64,000 bases of DNA from G965215045 sp965215045 (lineage in GTDB: Bacteria > Pseudomonadota > Gammaproteobacteria > JABABF01), in contig OZ244031.1 in assembly GCA_965215045.1 (NCBI GenBank), forward strand, positions 62,001 to 126,000. Direction: 5' to 3'. The position numbers and the translations under genes are program-made. A model generated the notes under the pieces. It did not search any database, was not told where the DNA came from, and saw nothing but the letters and a program-made list of their open reading frames with translations. Of the stretch, positions 8,865 to 17,009 are shown piece after piece (the first letter of the stretch is position 1; every line of letters begins with the position of its first letter).

Positions 8865-10265
8865 ATGACTTCCCCCCTGGACGCACTCTCTCCACTGGAC
8901 GGGCGCTACCTGGAAAAAGTCTCCACCCTGCGGGATTTCTTCAGTGAAAGCGCACTGGTCCGGCGACGCCTGGAACTCGAAGTGCGCTGGCTGCTGTACC
9001 TGGCCGACGCCCGGCAGCTGGGCGAGGTGCCCGCCCCGGAGCGCAATACCAGGCGCCAGTTGCTGGAACTGTCGCAAAACTTCGATACGACGACGGTGCG
9101 GCGCATCAAGAACATCGAAAAACGCTGCCGGCACGATGTCAAGGCGGTGGAGATTTTCCTGCGCGAACAACTGCAGGCACTGGCCGAAAACACCGCCGGC
9201 GACGCCGCCCGGGAGCTGCTGCGGCTGCGCGAATTCGTGCACTTCGGCTGCACCTCTGAAGATATCAACAATCTCTGCTGGGCACTGATGATCCGGGATG
9301 CGGACCGCCAGGTGTTGCAGCCCGCACGCCACGCCCTGTTACTGGAGCTGCGGCGCCTTTCCAGGCGCACGGCCAAAATGCCGATGCTCTCGCGCACGCA
9401 CGGGCAGCCGGCAACGCCCACCACCCTGGGCAAGGAACTCGCCAATTTCTGTCATCGCCTGCAGCGGCAGCAGGAAGCGTGGCGGGCGGTGCCGATCCAA
9501 GGCAAAATGAACGGTGCGGTCGGCAATTACAATGCCCATCTCGCCGCCTGGCCGCGGCTGAATTGGCGCGGCTTGTGTCGCACCTTTGTCAAGCGCCTGG
9601 GCTTGCAGCACAACCCGATGAGCACGCAAATCGAACCCCGCGACTGGATGGCGGAGTGGTTCCACGCCGCGATGCGGCACAATGTCGTGCTGCTGGACCT
9701 GTGTCGCGACCTCTGGAGCTACGTGGCCCTCGAGTACTTCCGGCAGCGCGCTGTGCCCGCGGAGGTCGGCTCCTCGACCATGCCGCACAAGCTCAACCCC
9801 ATCGACTTCGAAAATGCCGAGGGCAACCTGGGCCTCGCCAATGCCATGCTGGCTCACCTGGCGGACAAGCTGCCGGTCTCGCGCTGGCAGCGCGACCTCA
9901 GCGACTCCACCGTGCTGCGCAATATCGGCGTCGCCCTGGGACACGGTCTCTTGGCCTGTCAGTCCACCCGCCAGGGTCTGCAGCGCCTGGAGCCCGATGC
10001 ACAGCGTATGCGCAGTGAGCTCGACTCGCACTGGGAGGTACTGACAGAAGCCGTGCAAACGGTCATGCGCCGGCACGGCATCCCCGAGCCTTACGAAAAA
10101 CTCAGGGCGCTGAGCCGCGGCCGGGAACTCGACCGGGAAACGCTGCACGCCTTCATCCAGACGCTGGAACTCCCGCAAACGGAAAAACAACGGCTGTTGC
10201 GCCTGCGCCCCTCCCGTTACCTGGGGCTGGCCGTCGAACTCGCCCGCGCCAAGGACCCCCGCTAG
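8865..10265 (+). CDS. purB: Adenylosuccinate lyase
   Basis: Purine biosynthesis enzyme of the fumarase/aspartase superfamily that catalyses two eliminations of fumarate (from SAICAR and from adenylosuccinate). 466 residues, close to the E. coli PurB length. The LSPLDGRYLEKV N-terminus, FVHFGCTSEDINNLCWALM, MLSRTHGQPATPTTLGKE with the general acid/base His, and the mobile signature loop SSTMPHKLNPIDFENAEGN are all present. It is the third gene of the mnmA-hflD-purB run and begins 15 bp after hflD. Confidence 0.97.
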   Translation: MTSPLDALSPLDGRYLEKVSTLRDFFSESALVRRRLELEVRWLLYLADARQLGEVPAPERNTRRQLLELSQNFDTTTVRRIKNIEKRCRHDVKAVEIFLREQLQALAENTAGDAARELLRLREFVHFGCTSEDINNLCWALMIRDADRQVLQPARHALLLELRRLSRRTAKMPMLSRTHGQPATPTTLGKELANFCHRLQRQQEAWRAVPIQGKMNGAVGNYNAHLAAWPRLNWRGLCRTFVKRLGLQHNPMSTQIEPRDWMAEWFHAAMRHNVVLLDLCRDLWSYVALEYFRQRAVPAEVGSSTMPHKLNPIDFENAEGNLGLANAMLAHLADKLPVSRWQRDLSDSTVLRNIGVALGHGLLACQSTRQGLQRLEPDAQRMRSELDSHWEVLTEAVQTVMRRHGIPEPYEKLRALSRGRELDRETLHAFIQTLELPQTEKQRLLRLRPSRYLGLAVELARAKDPR

Positions 10266-10274
10266 CACCCGTCC

Positions 10275-11090
10275 CTATTGACGCAGCAGGCGCGGTGCCT
10301 CCGGGGGAGTCTCCCCGGGCAGGTGGCGCACGGGGCTGATATCAATGCCGCCCCGACGCAGGAAAAAGCCGCTGACCGCCAGTTCCCCGGGGGCCAGGCA
10401 TTGCAGCAGGTCGCAGAAAATCCGCTCCACGCATTCCTCGTGAAATCCCTGGTGAAACCGAAAGGACAGCAGGTAGGACAAGAGAGCCTGCTCCTCCAGG
10501 GCCGGGCCGGTATAGCGCACCAGGATGCTGGCCCAGTCGGGTTGAGCGGTCATCGGGCACCGGGAGCGAAACAGGTGCGTGTGCAAGAGCTCCCGCTCCC
10601 GGTGCCCCCCGGCCCGGCGCAGCAGGGAGGCGTCGGCGATCGCCGGTTCCCCCGGGGCGAGCGGCAATGCATCCAGGCAGCGCCCGGGCAGTTCCCCGGG
10701 CTGCCAGTCCGCCCCGGGCGCATGCGCGGGAAAACACTGCACCTCGACCCGGGTGGAAAGGAGCGCACCCAGGTCGGTGCTGAGCAGTGCGCACAATTCC
10801 TCCGCACCGCCGATGCGCTGTTCGGCCAGCGAATGCAGGTAGAGTTTCAGCGACTTGGATTCCGGCAGGCAGGCCGAGGCGGCCGGAATGCAAAACCGGG
10901 CCAGGAATTGCTGCGGGCGTCCCCGCCGGTCCCGACAGCACAGTTCCCAGGCGCGCCAGATATCCACCCCGTCAAAGGGTGCTGCACTCCCTTCCCAGGC
11001 CAGGCCCGCGCGCGTTTCGGTGCGCGGGATGGGGCGCAGCAGTTCCGGGGCGTAGCGTGTGGGCTGCGGGGGCGGCCGCTGCTCCATCAT
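10275..11090 (-). CDS. queF: NADPH-dependent 7-cyano-7-deazaguanine reductase QueF (long, two-domain type)
   Basis: Reduces preQ0 to preQ1 in queuosine biosynthesis. About 271 residues, so it is the YqcD-type form with a degenerate N-terminal tunnelling-fold half. The N-terminal half has PESKSLKLYLHSL; the C-terminal half carries the catalytic Cys in LFRSRCPMTAQPDWASILVRY-like context and the Glu/His segment GFHEECVERIFCDLL. The start is uncertain: two adjacent ATGs (11090, 11087) follow AGGGG, and the frame is open to a TTG at 11105. It is convergent with purB (9-bp gap) and downstream of the DegT-family gene on the same strand. No other queuosine genes are in the window. Confidence 0.93.
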   Translation of the reverse strand: MMEQRPPPQPTRYAPELLRPIPRTETRAGLAWEGSAAPFDGVDIWRAWELCCRDRRGRPQQFLARFCIPAASACLPESKSLKLYLHSLAEQRIGGAEELCALLSTDLGALLSTRVEVQCFPAHAPGADWQPGELPGRCLDALPLAPGEPAIADASLLRRAGGHRERELLHTHLFRSRCPMTAQPDWASILVRYTGPALEEQALLSYLLSFRFHQGFHEECVERIFCDLLQCLAPGELAVSGFFLRRGGIDISPVRHLPGETPPEAPRLLRQ

Positions 11091-11144
11091 CCCCTGGCCG
11101 CACAATTCAGGGGGTGGGTCAGGGGGTGGGCCAGGGTGCGGGGC

Positions 11145-12365
11145 TCAGTGCCTGGCCGCGATAAATTCCTCCAGCACTTCGTAGAGATACGCGCAATCCT
11201 CTTCGTTCATGGTCGGGTGACAGGGCAGCATCAGTCCCTGTTCCATGACCTGGTCCGCCGCCGGGCAACCGGCCTCGGGGGCGCGGAAATTCACGCCCTG
11301 CATCATCGGCTGGCGGCCGACATTGCCGGAGAAAACAACGCGGGTGAAGATCCCGGCATCCTCCAGGTGCACCTGCAACTCCCGGCGGCTCCAGCCCAGT
11401 TCGGGGCGCAGTTGCACGGGGTAGCAGATCCACGTGGTCGTCACCCCGTCCAGCACCCGGGGAGGAATAAAGATGTCCTCATGTTTTTTCATAAATTCAT
11501 TATGACTATCAAACATTTGCGTTCTTAACTTGGTAAACAGCTCCATCTTTTTCAGCTGTTCCAGGCCGAAGGCGGCACCGGCCTCGTTGGGGACAAAGCC
11601 GTAGGCCAGGTCTTCGAAGATAAACATGCCGTCGTAGGGGATGTCCCCCAGGTCTTCCAGGAAGCGCCCGTCGCTGTCCTGCTGGCGGGTGCCGTAGAGA
11701 AACTTCTCCGAGGAACGGCCCCAGCAGCGCAGGGACAGCGCCTGGTCCCAGAGCGCGGGATCATCGACACAAACCATGCCGCCATTGCCCAGGCAGGTCA
11801 TGATGTGAAAAATGGAAAAACTGGTGATGCTGATGTCGGCGTGCACGCCCGGCGGCCCGCCGCGGAAAGAACCGCCCAGGGTGTCGGCGCTGTCTTCGAC
11901 CAGCAGCAGCGAATGGTGCTTGGCGATCTCCTCCAGTCGCTCCCAGTCCGGCATGCCGCCGACCAGGTTGGGAATCAGCATGGCGCGGGTCTGGTCCCCG
12001 ATCATGGCCTCGATGCCCTCGCAATCGACCTGGTAGGTGTCCGCCTCGATATCGACCAGGACCGGCACGTGCCCGGCGTGCACGATGCTGGCCACGTCGG
12101 TACTGAAGGTCAGTGCCGGGGTGATAATCTCCGAGCCCGGCGGCAGGCGCAGCAGGCGTATGGCCACCATCAGTGCCGAGCTGCCCGAGTTGACCATGGC
12201 ACCGTGGCGCTTGCCCATCAGGGCCGCCACCTGGCGCTCGAACTCCATGACATTTTCGCCGACCTGGAGGCCGTGCTCCTTCTGCATCACCGCCACCACG
12301 GCGTCGATCTCCTCCTGTCCCATCATCGCACCGCCGTAACGGATCTCGCGTTTTTGTGCTGGCAT
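11145..12365 (-). CDS. DegT/DnrJ/EryC1/StrS-family PLP enzyme with the catalytic Lys replaced (dehydratase-like)
   Basis: Fold-type I sugar aminotransferase family, about 406 residues, with the family blocks GGAMMGQEEIDAVV, VNSGSSALMVAIRLL, PALTFSTDVASIVHAG and LLVEDSADTLGG. In true aminotransferases the PLP Schiff-base Lys lies in an SFxxxK...GEGG block. Here the block is SFSIFHIMTCLGNGGMV, with no Lys and a His close to that site. ColD and the CDP-6-deoxy-glucose 3-dehydrase E1 have His instead of Lys and act as PLP/PMP-dependent dehydratases. The E1-type iron-sulfur cysteines are not evident, so ColD-like chemistry is the better guess. Start at 12365 gives 7-nt spacing from GGGGGAG; an ATG at 12371 is the alternative. 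The gene stands alone, with no sugar-nucleotide cluster around it. Confidence 0.85.
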   Translation of the reverse strand: MPAQKREIRYGGAMMGQEEIDAVVAVMQKEHGLQVGENVMEFERQVAALMGKRHGAMVNSGSSALMVAIRLLRLPPGSEIITPALTFSTDVASIVHAGHVPVLVDIEADTYQVDCEGIEAMIGDQTRAMLIPNLVGGMPDWERLEEIAKHHSLLLVEDSADTLGGSFRGGPPGVHADISITSFSIFHIMTCLGNGGMVCVDDPALWDQALSLRCWGRSSEKFLYGTRQQDSDGRFLEDLGDIPYDGMFIFEDLAYGFVPNEAGAAFGLEQLKKMELFTKLRTQMFDSHNEFMKKHEDIFIPPRVLDGVTTTWICYPVQLRPELGWSRRELQVHLEDAGIFTRVVFSGNVGRQPMMQGVNFRAPEAGCPAADQVMEQGLMLPCHPTMNEEDCAYLYEVLEEFIAARH

Positions 12366-12486
12366 CGTCATACTCCCCCGCCCGGTGGTCGTCCACGGCG
12401 GCAGTCATGTCCCGCCGCCATGGCACCCGGTGCACCCGGGCTGTGCTGCACCGGAAAAGCCAATGGTCTGCCGCTATTCTAAAACA

Positions 12487-12534
12487 CCCGCACTGCGGGC
12501 GGCTATTTCTAAATCGCCCGCAGTGCGGGCGATT
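12487..12534. promoter_or_regulatory. Pair of GC-rich palindromes upstream of tRNA-Arg
   Basis: Two related inverted repeats sit in the gap between the DegT-family gene and tRNA-Arg. The first (12487-12499) has 6-bp arms CCCGCA/TGCGGG. The second (12512-12534) has perfect 11-bp arms AATCGCCCGCA and TGCGGGCGATT around a single G. The central CCGCAxTGCGG is shared. With a one-base loop this is unlikely to be a terminator hairpin; an operator or REP-like element are both possible. Confidence 0.55.
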
Positions 12535-12626
12535 GGGCTTGTGCGCAAATCCATTATCATATTAAAGGCTTTTGCACTTGAGAAAATTTTTGCAGAACCC
12601 TTGTTGCAGGCTGATTGCATTGTTGT

Positions 12627-12703
12627 GCGCCCGTAGCTCAGCTGGACAGAGCACCAGGCTACGAACTTGGTGGTCGGGGGTTCGAATCCCTCCGGGCGCG
12701 CCA
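12627..12703 (+). tRNA. tRNA-Arg(ACG)
   Basis: 77 nt with encoded CCA. The acceptor arms GCGCCCG and CGGGCGC pair fully. The D-arm GCTCAGCTGGACAGAGC and T-loop GGTTCGAATCC are canonical. The anticodon loop is CTACGAA, giving anticodon ACG (Arg, CGN family; A34 is expected to become inosine). oadG starts 20 bp downstream, so tRNA and oadGAB may be cotranscribed. Confidence 0.97.
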
Positions 12704-12723
12704 TCACCGGGAAACAACCCGCC

Positions 12724-12945
12724 ATGACTCCGACACTCCTGGACCAGGCACTCGAGCTGATGCTGAATGGCATGGGCGTGGTTTTCATCTTCCTGGGCGT
12801 CCTGGTGGTTGCCACCGGCCTGGTCTCCTGGCTGGCACACAAATTCGCCCCCCCGGCGGCCGCTGAAACCGGGGACGAAGACCGGGACTTGCAACAGGCG
12901 GCGGCCAGTGCCGCCGTGCACCACCACCGGCGCAAGCAGTCGTGA
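12724..12945 (+). CDS. oadG: Oxaloacetate decarboxylase gamma subunit (OadG)
   Basis: Small membrane-anchor subunit of the Na+-pumping decarboxylase, tying OadA to OadB. 73 residues: one N-terminal transmembrane helix (LMLNGMGVVFIFLGVLVVAT), then a charged cytosolic tail ending in a His-rich stretch (VHHHRRKQ), which in known OadG proteins binds zinc. The stop overlaps the oadA start (GTGA). Order oadG-oadA-oadB is the standard one. Confidence 0.9.
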   Translation: MTPTLLDQALELMLNGMGVVFIFLGVLVVATGLVSWLAHKFAPPAAAETGDEDRDLQQAAASAAVHHHRRKQS

Positions 12946-14741
12946 GCACCCGGTCCAAACTCGGCATCACCGAGCTCGTGTTGCGGGACGCCCACCAGTC
13001 CCTGCTCGCCACGCGCCTGCGCCTGGATGACATGCTGCCGATGGCCGAACAACTGGACCGCGTCGGCTTCTGGTCCCTGGAATCCTGGGGCGGTGCCACC
13101 TTTGATGCCTGCATCCGCTACCTGGGGGAAGACCCCTGGGAGCGCATCCGGGAATTCAAAAAAGCAATGCCCAATACCCCGCAACAGATGCTGCTGCGGG
13201 GGCAGAACCTGCTGGGCTATCGCCACTACGCCGACGACGTGGTGCACAAGTTCGTGGAGCGCGCCGCACACAATGGCGTCGACGTGTTCCGCATCTTCGA
13301 TGCGATGAACGACCCGCGCAACATGCAGACCGCAATCCAGGCGGTGAAAGCGGCCGGCAAGCACGCCCAGGGCACGATCTCGTACACCGTGAGCCCGGTG
13401 CACACCATGGAACTCTGGGTGGACCTGGGCCGCCGCCTGGAGGACATGGGTTCGGACTCGGTGGCGATCAAGGACATGGCCGGACTGCTCAAACCGCAAG
13501 TTGCCTGGGAGCTGGTCAGCCAACTGAAAAAAAACCTGGACATCCCGATCCACATGCAAACCCACGCCACCACCGGCCTGTCCACGGCCAGCATTCTCAA
13601 GGCCGTGGAGGCCGGCATCGACAATGTCGACGCCGCCATCTCTTCGCTCAGCATGACTTACGGCCACACAGCCACCGAGACCGTGGTCGCAATTTTCCAG
13701 GAAACTGAAAGAGATACGGGATTAGATTTACATCTTCTCGAGGAAATTGCCGCCCATTTCCGCGCGGTGCGCAAACGTTATGCGCGCTTTGAGGGTGCCC
13801 TGCGCGGCGTGGACGCCAGGATCCTCACCGCCCAGGTGCCGGGCGGCATGTTGAGCAACATGGAAAACCAGCTGCGGGAACAGGGCGCACTGGAACGCAT
13901 GGACGAAGTGCTGGAGGAGATCCCGCGCGTGCGCAAGGAACTGGGCTACCTGCCGCTGGTCACGCCCACGTCCCAGATCGTCGGCACCCAGGCCGTGCTG
14001 AACGTGGTGAACGGCGCGCGCTACAAGACCATTTCCAAGGAGACCGCGGGCATTCTCAAGGGGGAATACGGTGCCACGCCGGCGGCGGTAGACCCGGAAT
14101 TGCAGCAGACGGTCCTGGGCGAGGATGCGGCCATCGACTGCCGGCCCGCCGACCTGCTGGAACCCGAGATGGAGCGTCTGCAGGTGGAACTGCACTGGAA
14201 AGCCGAGGAAGAAAAGGTTTCACTGGCCCCGGGAGAGCGCGAGATCGATGATGTGCTCAGCTACGCGCTGTTCCCGCAAGTCGGCTGGGAGTTTTTAAAA
14301 CATCGCGGTCAGGCGGAACATTTTGAAGCACCGCCCGGTGAAGAGGAAAACGCCGAACCGGGTCCGCACACCGGGGCCCCGACGGCACCGGGGCCGGTGA
14401 GCCGCTATCGCGTGCGCGTGGAAAACCGGGAGTTCACGGTGGATGTCGCCGAAGATGGCGCGGGCTCCCTGTCCGTGCAGCCGGCCCCGGGGCCCGCTAC
14501 CCCGGCCCCGGAGCAAGCAATCCCGGCACCGCTGGCCGGCAATATTTTTCGTATCGCCGTGCGCCCGGGACAGCAGGTCACGACCGGAGACCTGCTGCTG
14601 GTGCTGGAGGCGATGAAAATGGAAACCGAACTGCGCGCTCCCCGCAGTGGCCAGGTCGGACAAATCCTGGTGAGCGAGGGCGACAAGGTCGAAAGCGGCG
14701 CCCCCCTGTTGGAATTGCTGGAATTGCCGGAATTGTCCTGA
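12942..14741 (+). CDS. oadA: Oxaloacetate decarboxylase alpha subunit (biotin carboxyltransferase)
   Basis: Transfers the carboxyl group of oxaloacetate to biotin, giving pyruvate. 599 residues: a carboxyltransferase TIM barrel (LVLRDAHQSLLATRLR, GVDVFRIFDAMNDPRN, the metal-site segment MQTHATTGLSTAS), a PYC/OADA conserved region, a Pro/Ala-rich linker near 500-525 and a C-terminal biotinyl domain with EAMKM (biotin Lys near residue 560). GTG start at 12942 overlapping oadG. The same architecture occurs in the pyruvate carboxylase B subunit, but the linked oadG and oadB settle the assignment. Confidence 0.95.
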   Translation: MSTRSKLGITELVLRDAHQSLLATRLRLDDMLPMAEQLDRVGFWSLESWGGATFDACIRYLGEDPWERIREFKKAMPNTPQQMLLRGQNLLGYRHYADDVVHKFVERAAHNGVDVFRIFDAMNDPRNMQTAIQAVKAAGKHAQGTISYTVSPVHTMELWVDLGRRLEDMGSDSVAIKDMAGLLKPQVAWELVSQLKKNLDIPIHMQTHATTGLSTASILKAVEAGIDNVDAAISSLSMTYGHTATETVVAIFQETERDTGLDLHLLEEIAAHFRAVRKRYARFEGALRGVDARILTAQVPGGMLSNMENQLREQGALERMDEVLEEIPRVRKELGYLPLVTPTSQIVGTQAVLNVVNGARYKTISKETAGILKGEYGATPAAVDPELQQTVLGEDAAIDCRPADLLEPEMERLQVELHWKAEEEKVSLAPGEREIDDVLSYALFPQVGWEFLKHRGQAEHFEAPPGEEENAEPGPHTGAPTAPGPVSRYRVRVENREFTVDVAEDGAGSLSVQPAPGPATPAPEQAIPAPLAGNIFRIAVRPGQQVTTGDLLLVLEAMKMETELRAPRSGQVGQILVSEGDKVESGAPLLELLELPELS

Positions 14742-14742
14742 G

Positions 14743-15909
14743 ATGGAACTCACCCAGCTTCTGGGGGCTTCCGGGCTCGCCAATCTCAGCCTCGGGCAGG
14801 CACTGATGTGCCTGGTCGGTGCCACCCTGCTCTACCTCGCCATTCGCCACAAGTTCGAACCCCTGCTCCTGGTGCCCATCGGCTTCGGTGCCATCCTGGT
14901 CAATATCCCCGGGGCGGACTTCAATGCCCTGCCGGTGTACGATGCCCAGGGCAAACTCGAGGCGGCGGGCGGCCTGCTCCACTACGTGTATTCGCTGGGG
15001 ATCGCCACGGGGGTATTCCCGCTGATTATCTTCATGGGTGTCGGCGCACTGACCGACTTCGGCCCCCTGCTCTCCAACCCGCGCACCCTGTGGCTGGGGG
15101 CCGCCGCCCAGTTCGGGATTTTCAGCACCGTGCTGGGTGCCGCCGCCCTCACCGATTTCGGTCTGGCGGATTTCAGCCTGCGGGATGCGGCCGCCATCGG
15201 CATTATTGGCGGTGCGGATGGCCCCACCGCCATTTTTGTCGCCAGCCGCCTGGCCCCCGATCTGCTGGCCGCTATCTCGATCGCCGCCTATTCCTACATG
15301 GCCCTGGTGCCCGTCATCCAGCCGCCGATCGTGCGCGCCCTGACCACCGCAAAAGAACGGCAGATCGAAATGGTGCAGCTGCGGCCCGTGAGCAGGCTGG
15401 AGAAAATCCTGTTTCCACTGATGCTGCTGTTGCTGGTGGCACTGCTGCTGCCTTCCGCCGCCCCCCTGCTCGGCATGTTTTGCTTCGGCAATCTCATGCG
15501 CGAATGCGGCGTGGTCGAACGCCTGAGCGACACCGTGCAGAACGCGCTCATGAACACGACCACGGTGTTCCTGGGCCTGGGCGTCGCCTCGCGCATGAGT
15601 GCCGAGCGCTTCCTGGCCACGGACACGCTGCTGATCCTGGGCCTGGGCGTGCTGGCCTTCGCCTTCGGCACCGCCGCCGGTGTGCTCATGGCCAAGCTCA
15701 TGAACCTGGCCGGCCGGGTGCCGATCAATCCGCTGATCGGCTCCGCCGGCGTCTCCGCGGTGCCGATGGCCGCCCGGGTCTCCAACAAGATGGGCCTGGA
15801 AGCCAACCCGAACAATTTCCTGCTCATGCACGCCATGGGACCCAATGTCGCCGGCGTCATCGGCTCGGCCGTCGCCGCCGGCGTGATGCTGCGCCTGGGC
15901 GGCGGATGA
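14743..15909 (+). CDS. oadB: Oxaloacetate decarboxylase beta subunit, Na+ pump (OadB)
   Basis: Integral membrane subunit (388 residues, mostly hydrophobic helices) that decarboxylates carboxybiotin and exports Na+. The signature IIGGADGPTAIFVASRLAP holds the key Asp of the family, and the C-terminal segment GSAGVSAVPMAARVSNKMG is conserved. It starts 1 bp after oadA and its stop overlaps the following ppx-type start (ATGA). Together with oadG and oadA this predicts a sodium-motive oxaloacetate (or related) decarboxylase, often seen in marine or fermentative bacteria. Confidence 0.95.
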   Translation: MELTQLLGASGLANLSLGQALMCLVGATLLYLAIRHKFEPLLLVPIGFGAILVNIPGADFNALPVYDAQGKLEAAGGLLHYVYSLGIATGVFPLIIFMGVGALTDFGPLLSNPRTLWLGAAAQFGIFSTVLGAAALTDFGLADFSLRDAAAIGIIGGADGPTAIFVASRLAPDLLAAISIAAYSYMALVPVIQPPIVRALTTAKERQIEMVQLRPVSRLEKILFPLMLLLLVALLLPSAAPLLGMFCFGNLMRECGVVERLSDTVQNALMNTTTVFLGLGVASRMSAERFLATDTLLILGLGVLAFAFGTAAGVLMAKLMNLAGRVPINPLIGSAGVSAVPMAARVSNKMGLEANPNNFLLMHAMGPNVAGVIGSAVAAGVMLRLGGG

Positions 15910-17009
15910 GCGTCGGCGTCCGGGCGGTGCGAGCCTCCCGGCGCGGTGCTAATCTCCCGAAGGCTGCACCGGCTTCCACGCCAGCAGCTGACAGGAAGCC
16001 CGGCCCGGATGCCGATGATTTTCCTCCCGGCAGCGGGCCCGTGTCACACGTGGCCTGCATTGACCTGGGTTCCAACAGTTTCCACCTGGTGATCGCCCGG
16101 CTGCAAAACGGCAGCGCTTACATGGTCGCCAGGCGCCGGGAAGCCGTGCAGCTGGCCGCAAACGTGCAGACCAGCGGGCGCATCTCCCGGCGTGCCTTCG
16201 CGCGCGGTTTGCAGTGCCTGGAACACTTTCAACTCCTGATGAAACAATGGGGCGTCCGCCGCTGCTGGGCACTGGGTGCCAATGTTTTTCGCACGGCGCA
16301 CAACGCATCCGACTTCATCGATGCCGCCGCCCGCTTAGGGCTCCGCATCACCGTCGCCAGCGGCGAACAGGAGGCTCGGCTGATCTACGCGGGAGTGGCC
16401 GACCGCCTGCCGGCCAGCCGCCGGAAACGACTGGTCGTCGATATCGGCGGCGGCAGTACCGAGATCATCGCGGGCCAGGGACAGCGCCCGCACGTCGCCG
16501 TCTCCCTGCAGGCGGGTTGCGTCGCCTGGCGGGACCGCTTTTTTGCCGAACCGGCGCAGAACCGGGCGGTGCTGGGAAAAACACTGAAGCGGGCGAAAAT
16601 CGCCGCCCGGGAAGTTTTTGCGCCCGCGGTGCACGCACTGATCAAGCACGGCTGGAGCGAAGCCTTTGCCTCCTCCGGCACCGCCCGCATGTTGGCGGCC
16701 GTGTGCCGGGAGCACGGTTTTGGCAGCAGGACTTTTTCCCTGTCGATGCTGCAGGAATTGCGCACGGAAATGCTCGCTGCCATCATCGATGAACGGGAGC
16801 TGCCGGGCCTCAAACAAAAGCGCCGCGACCTGCTGTTACCCGGCTGTGCGGTGATGATTGGATTAATGCAGGCCCTGCACTGCAATGCCTTTCGTTTCAG
16901 CCCTTACGCACTGCGCGAGGGCATGCTGGACACCATGGTCAAGGAGCGGGACGCCGGCAGCGACTGGCCCCCCGCGCAGCTGCCGGATGTGAATCAGGCG
17001 GGATTGTAA
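15906..17009 (+). CDS. ppx: Ppx/GppA family exopolyphosphatase/guanosine pentaphosphatase
   Basis: Hydrolyses terminal phosphates of polyphosphate or pppGpp. Actin-like ATPase fold: the phosphate-1 motif CIDLGSNSFHLVIARL and phosphate-2 motif VVDIGGGSTEII are clear, with ALGANVFRTAHNASDFI and SGEQEARLIYAGV between them. At about 367 residues it has only the two-lobed Ppx-GppA core, lacking the C-terminal HD domain of E. coli Ppx. The ATG at 15906 overlaps oadB, but the first 45 residues look non-homologous; a GTG at 16041 just before CIDLGSN is a credible alternative. Its 3' end overlaps the convergent ppk1 by 16 bp. Confidence 0.9.
   Translation: MSVGVRAVRASRRGANLPKAAPASTPAADRKPGPDADDFPPGSGPVSHVACIDLGSNSFHLVIARLQNGSAYMVARRREAVQLAANVQTSGRISRRAFARGLQCLEHFQLLMKQWGVRRCWALGANVFRTAHNASDFIDAAARLGLRITVASGEQEARLIYAGVADRLPASRRKRLVVDIGGGSTEIIAGQGQRPHVAVSLQAGCVAWRDRFFAEPAQNRAVLGKTLKRAKIAAREVFAPAVHALIKHGWSEAFASSGTARMLAAVCREHGFGSRTFSLSMLQELRTEMLAAIIDERELPGLKQKRRDLLLPGCAVMIGLMQALHCNAFRFSPYALREGMLDTMVKERDAGSDWPPAQLPDVNQAGL

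Noticed and set aside
6891..9332. 813-codon open frame on the minus strand
   Set aside because: It is the complement of icd's end, mnmA, hflD and purB, which are well-supported genes. High GC leaves antisense frames open.
14808..15905. Upstream extension of the ppx frame through the whole of oadB
   Set aside because: Out-of-frame shadow of oadB, with random composition; Ppx similarity begins only near 16041.
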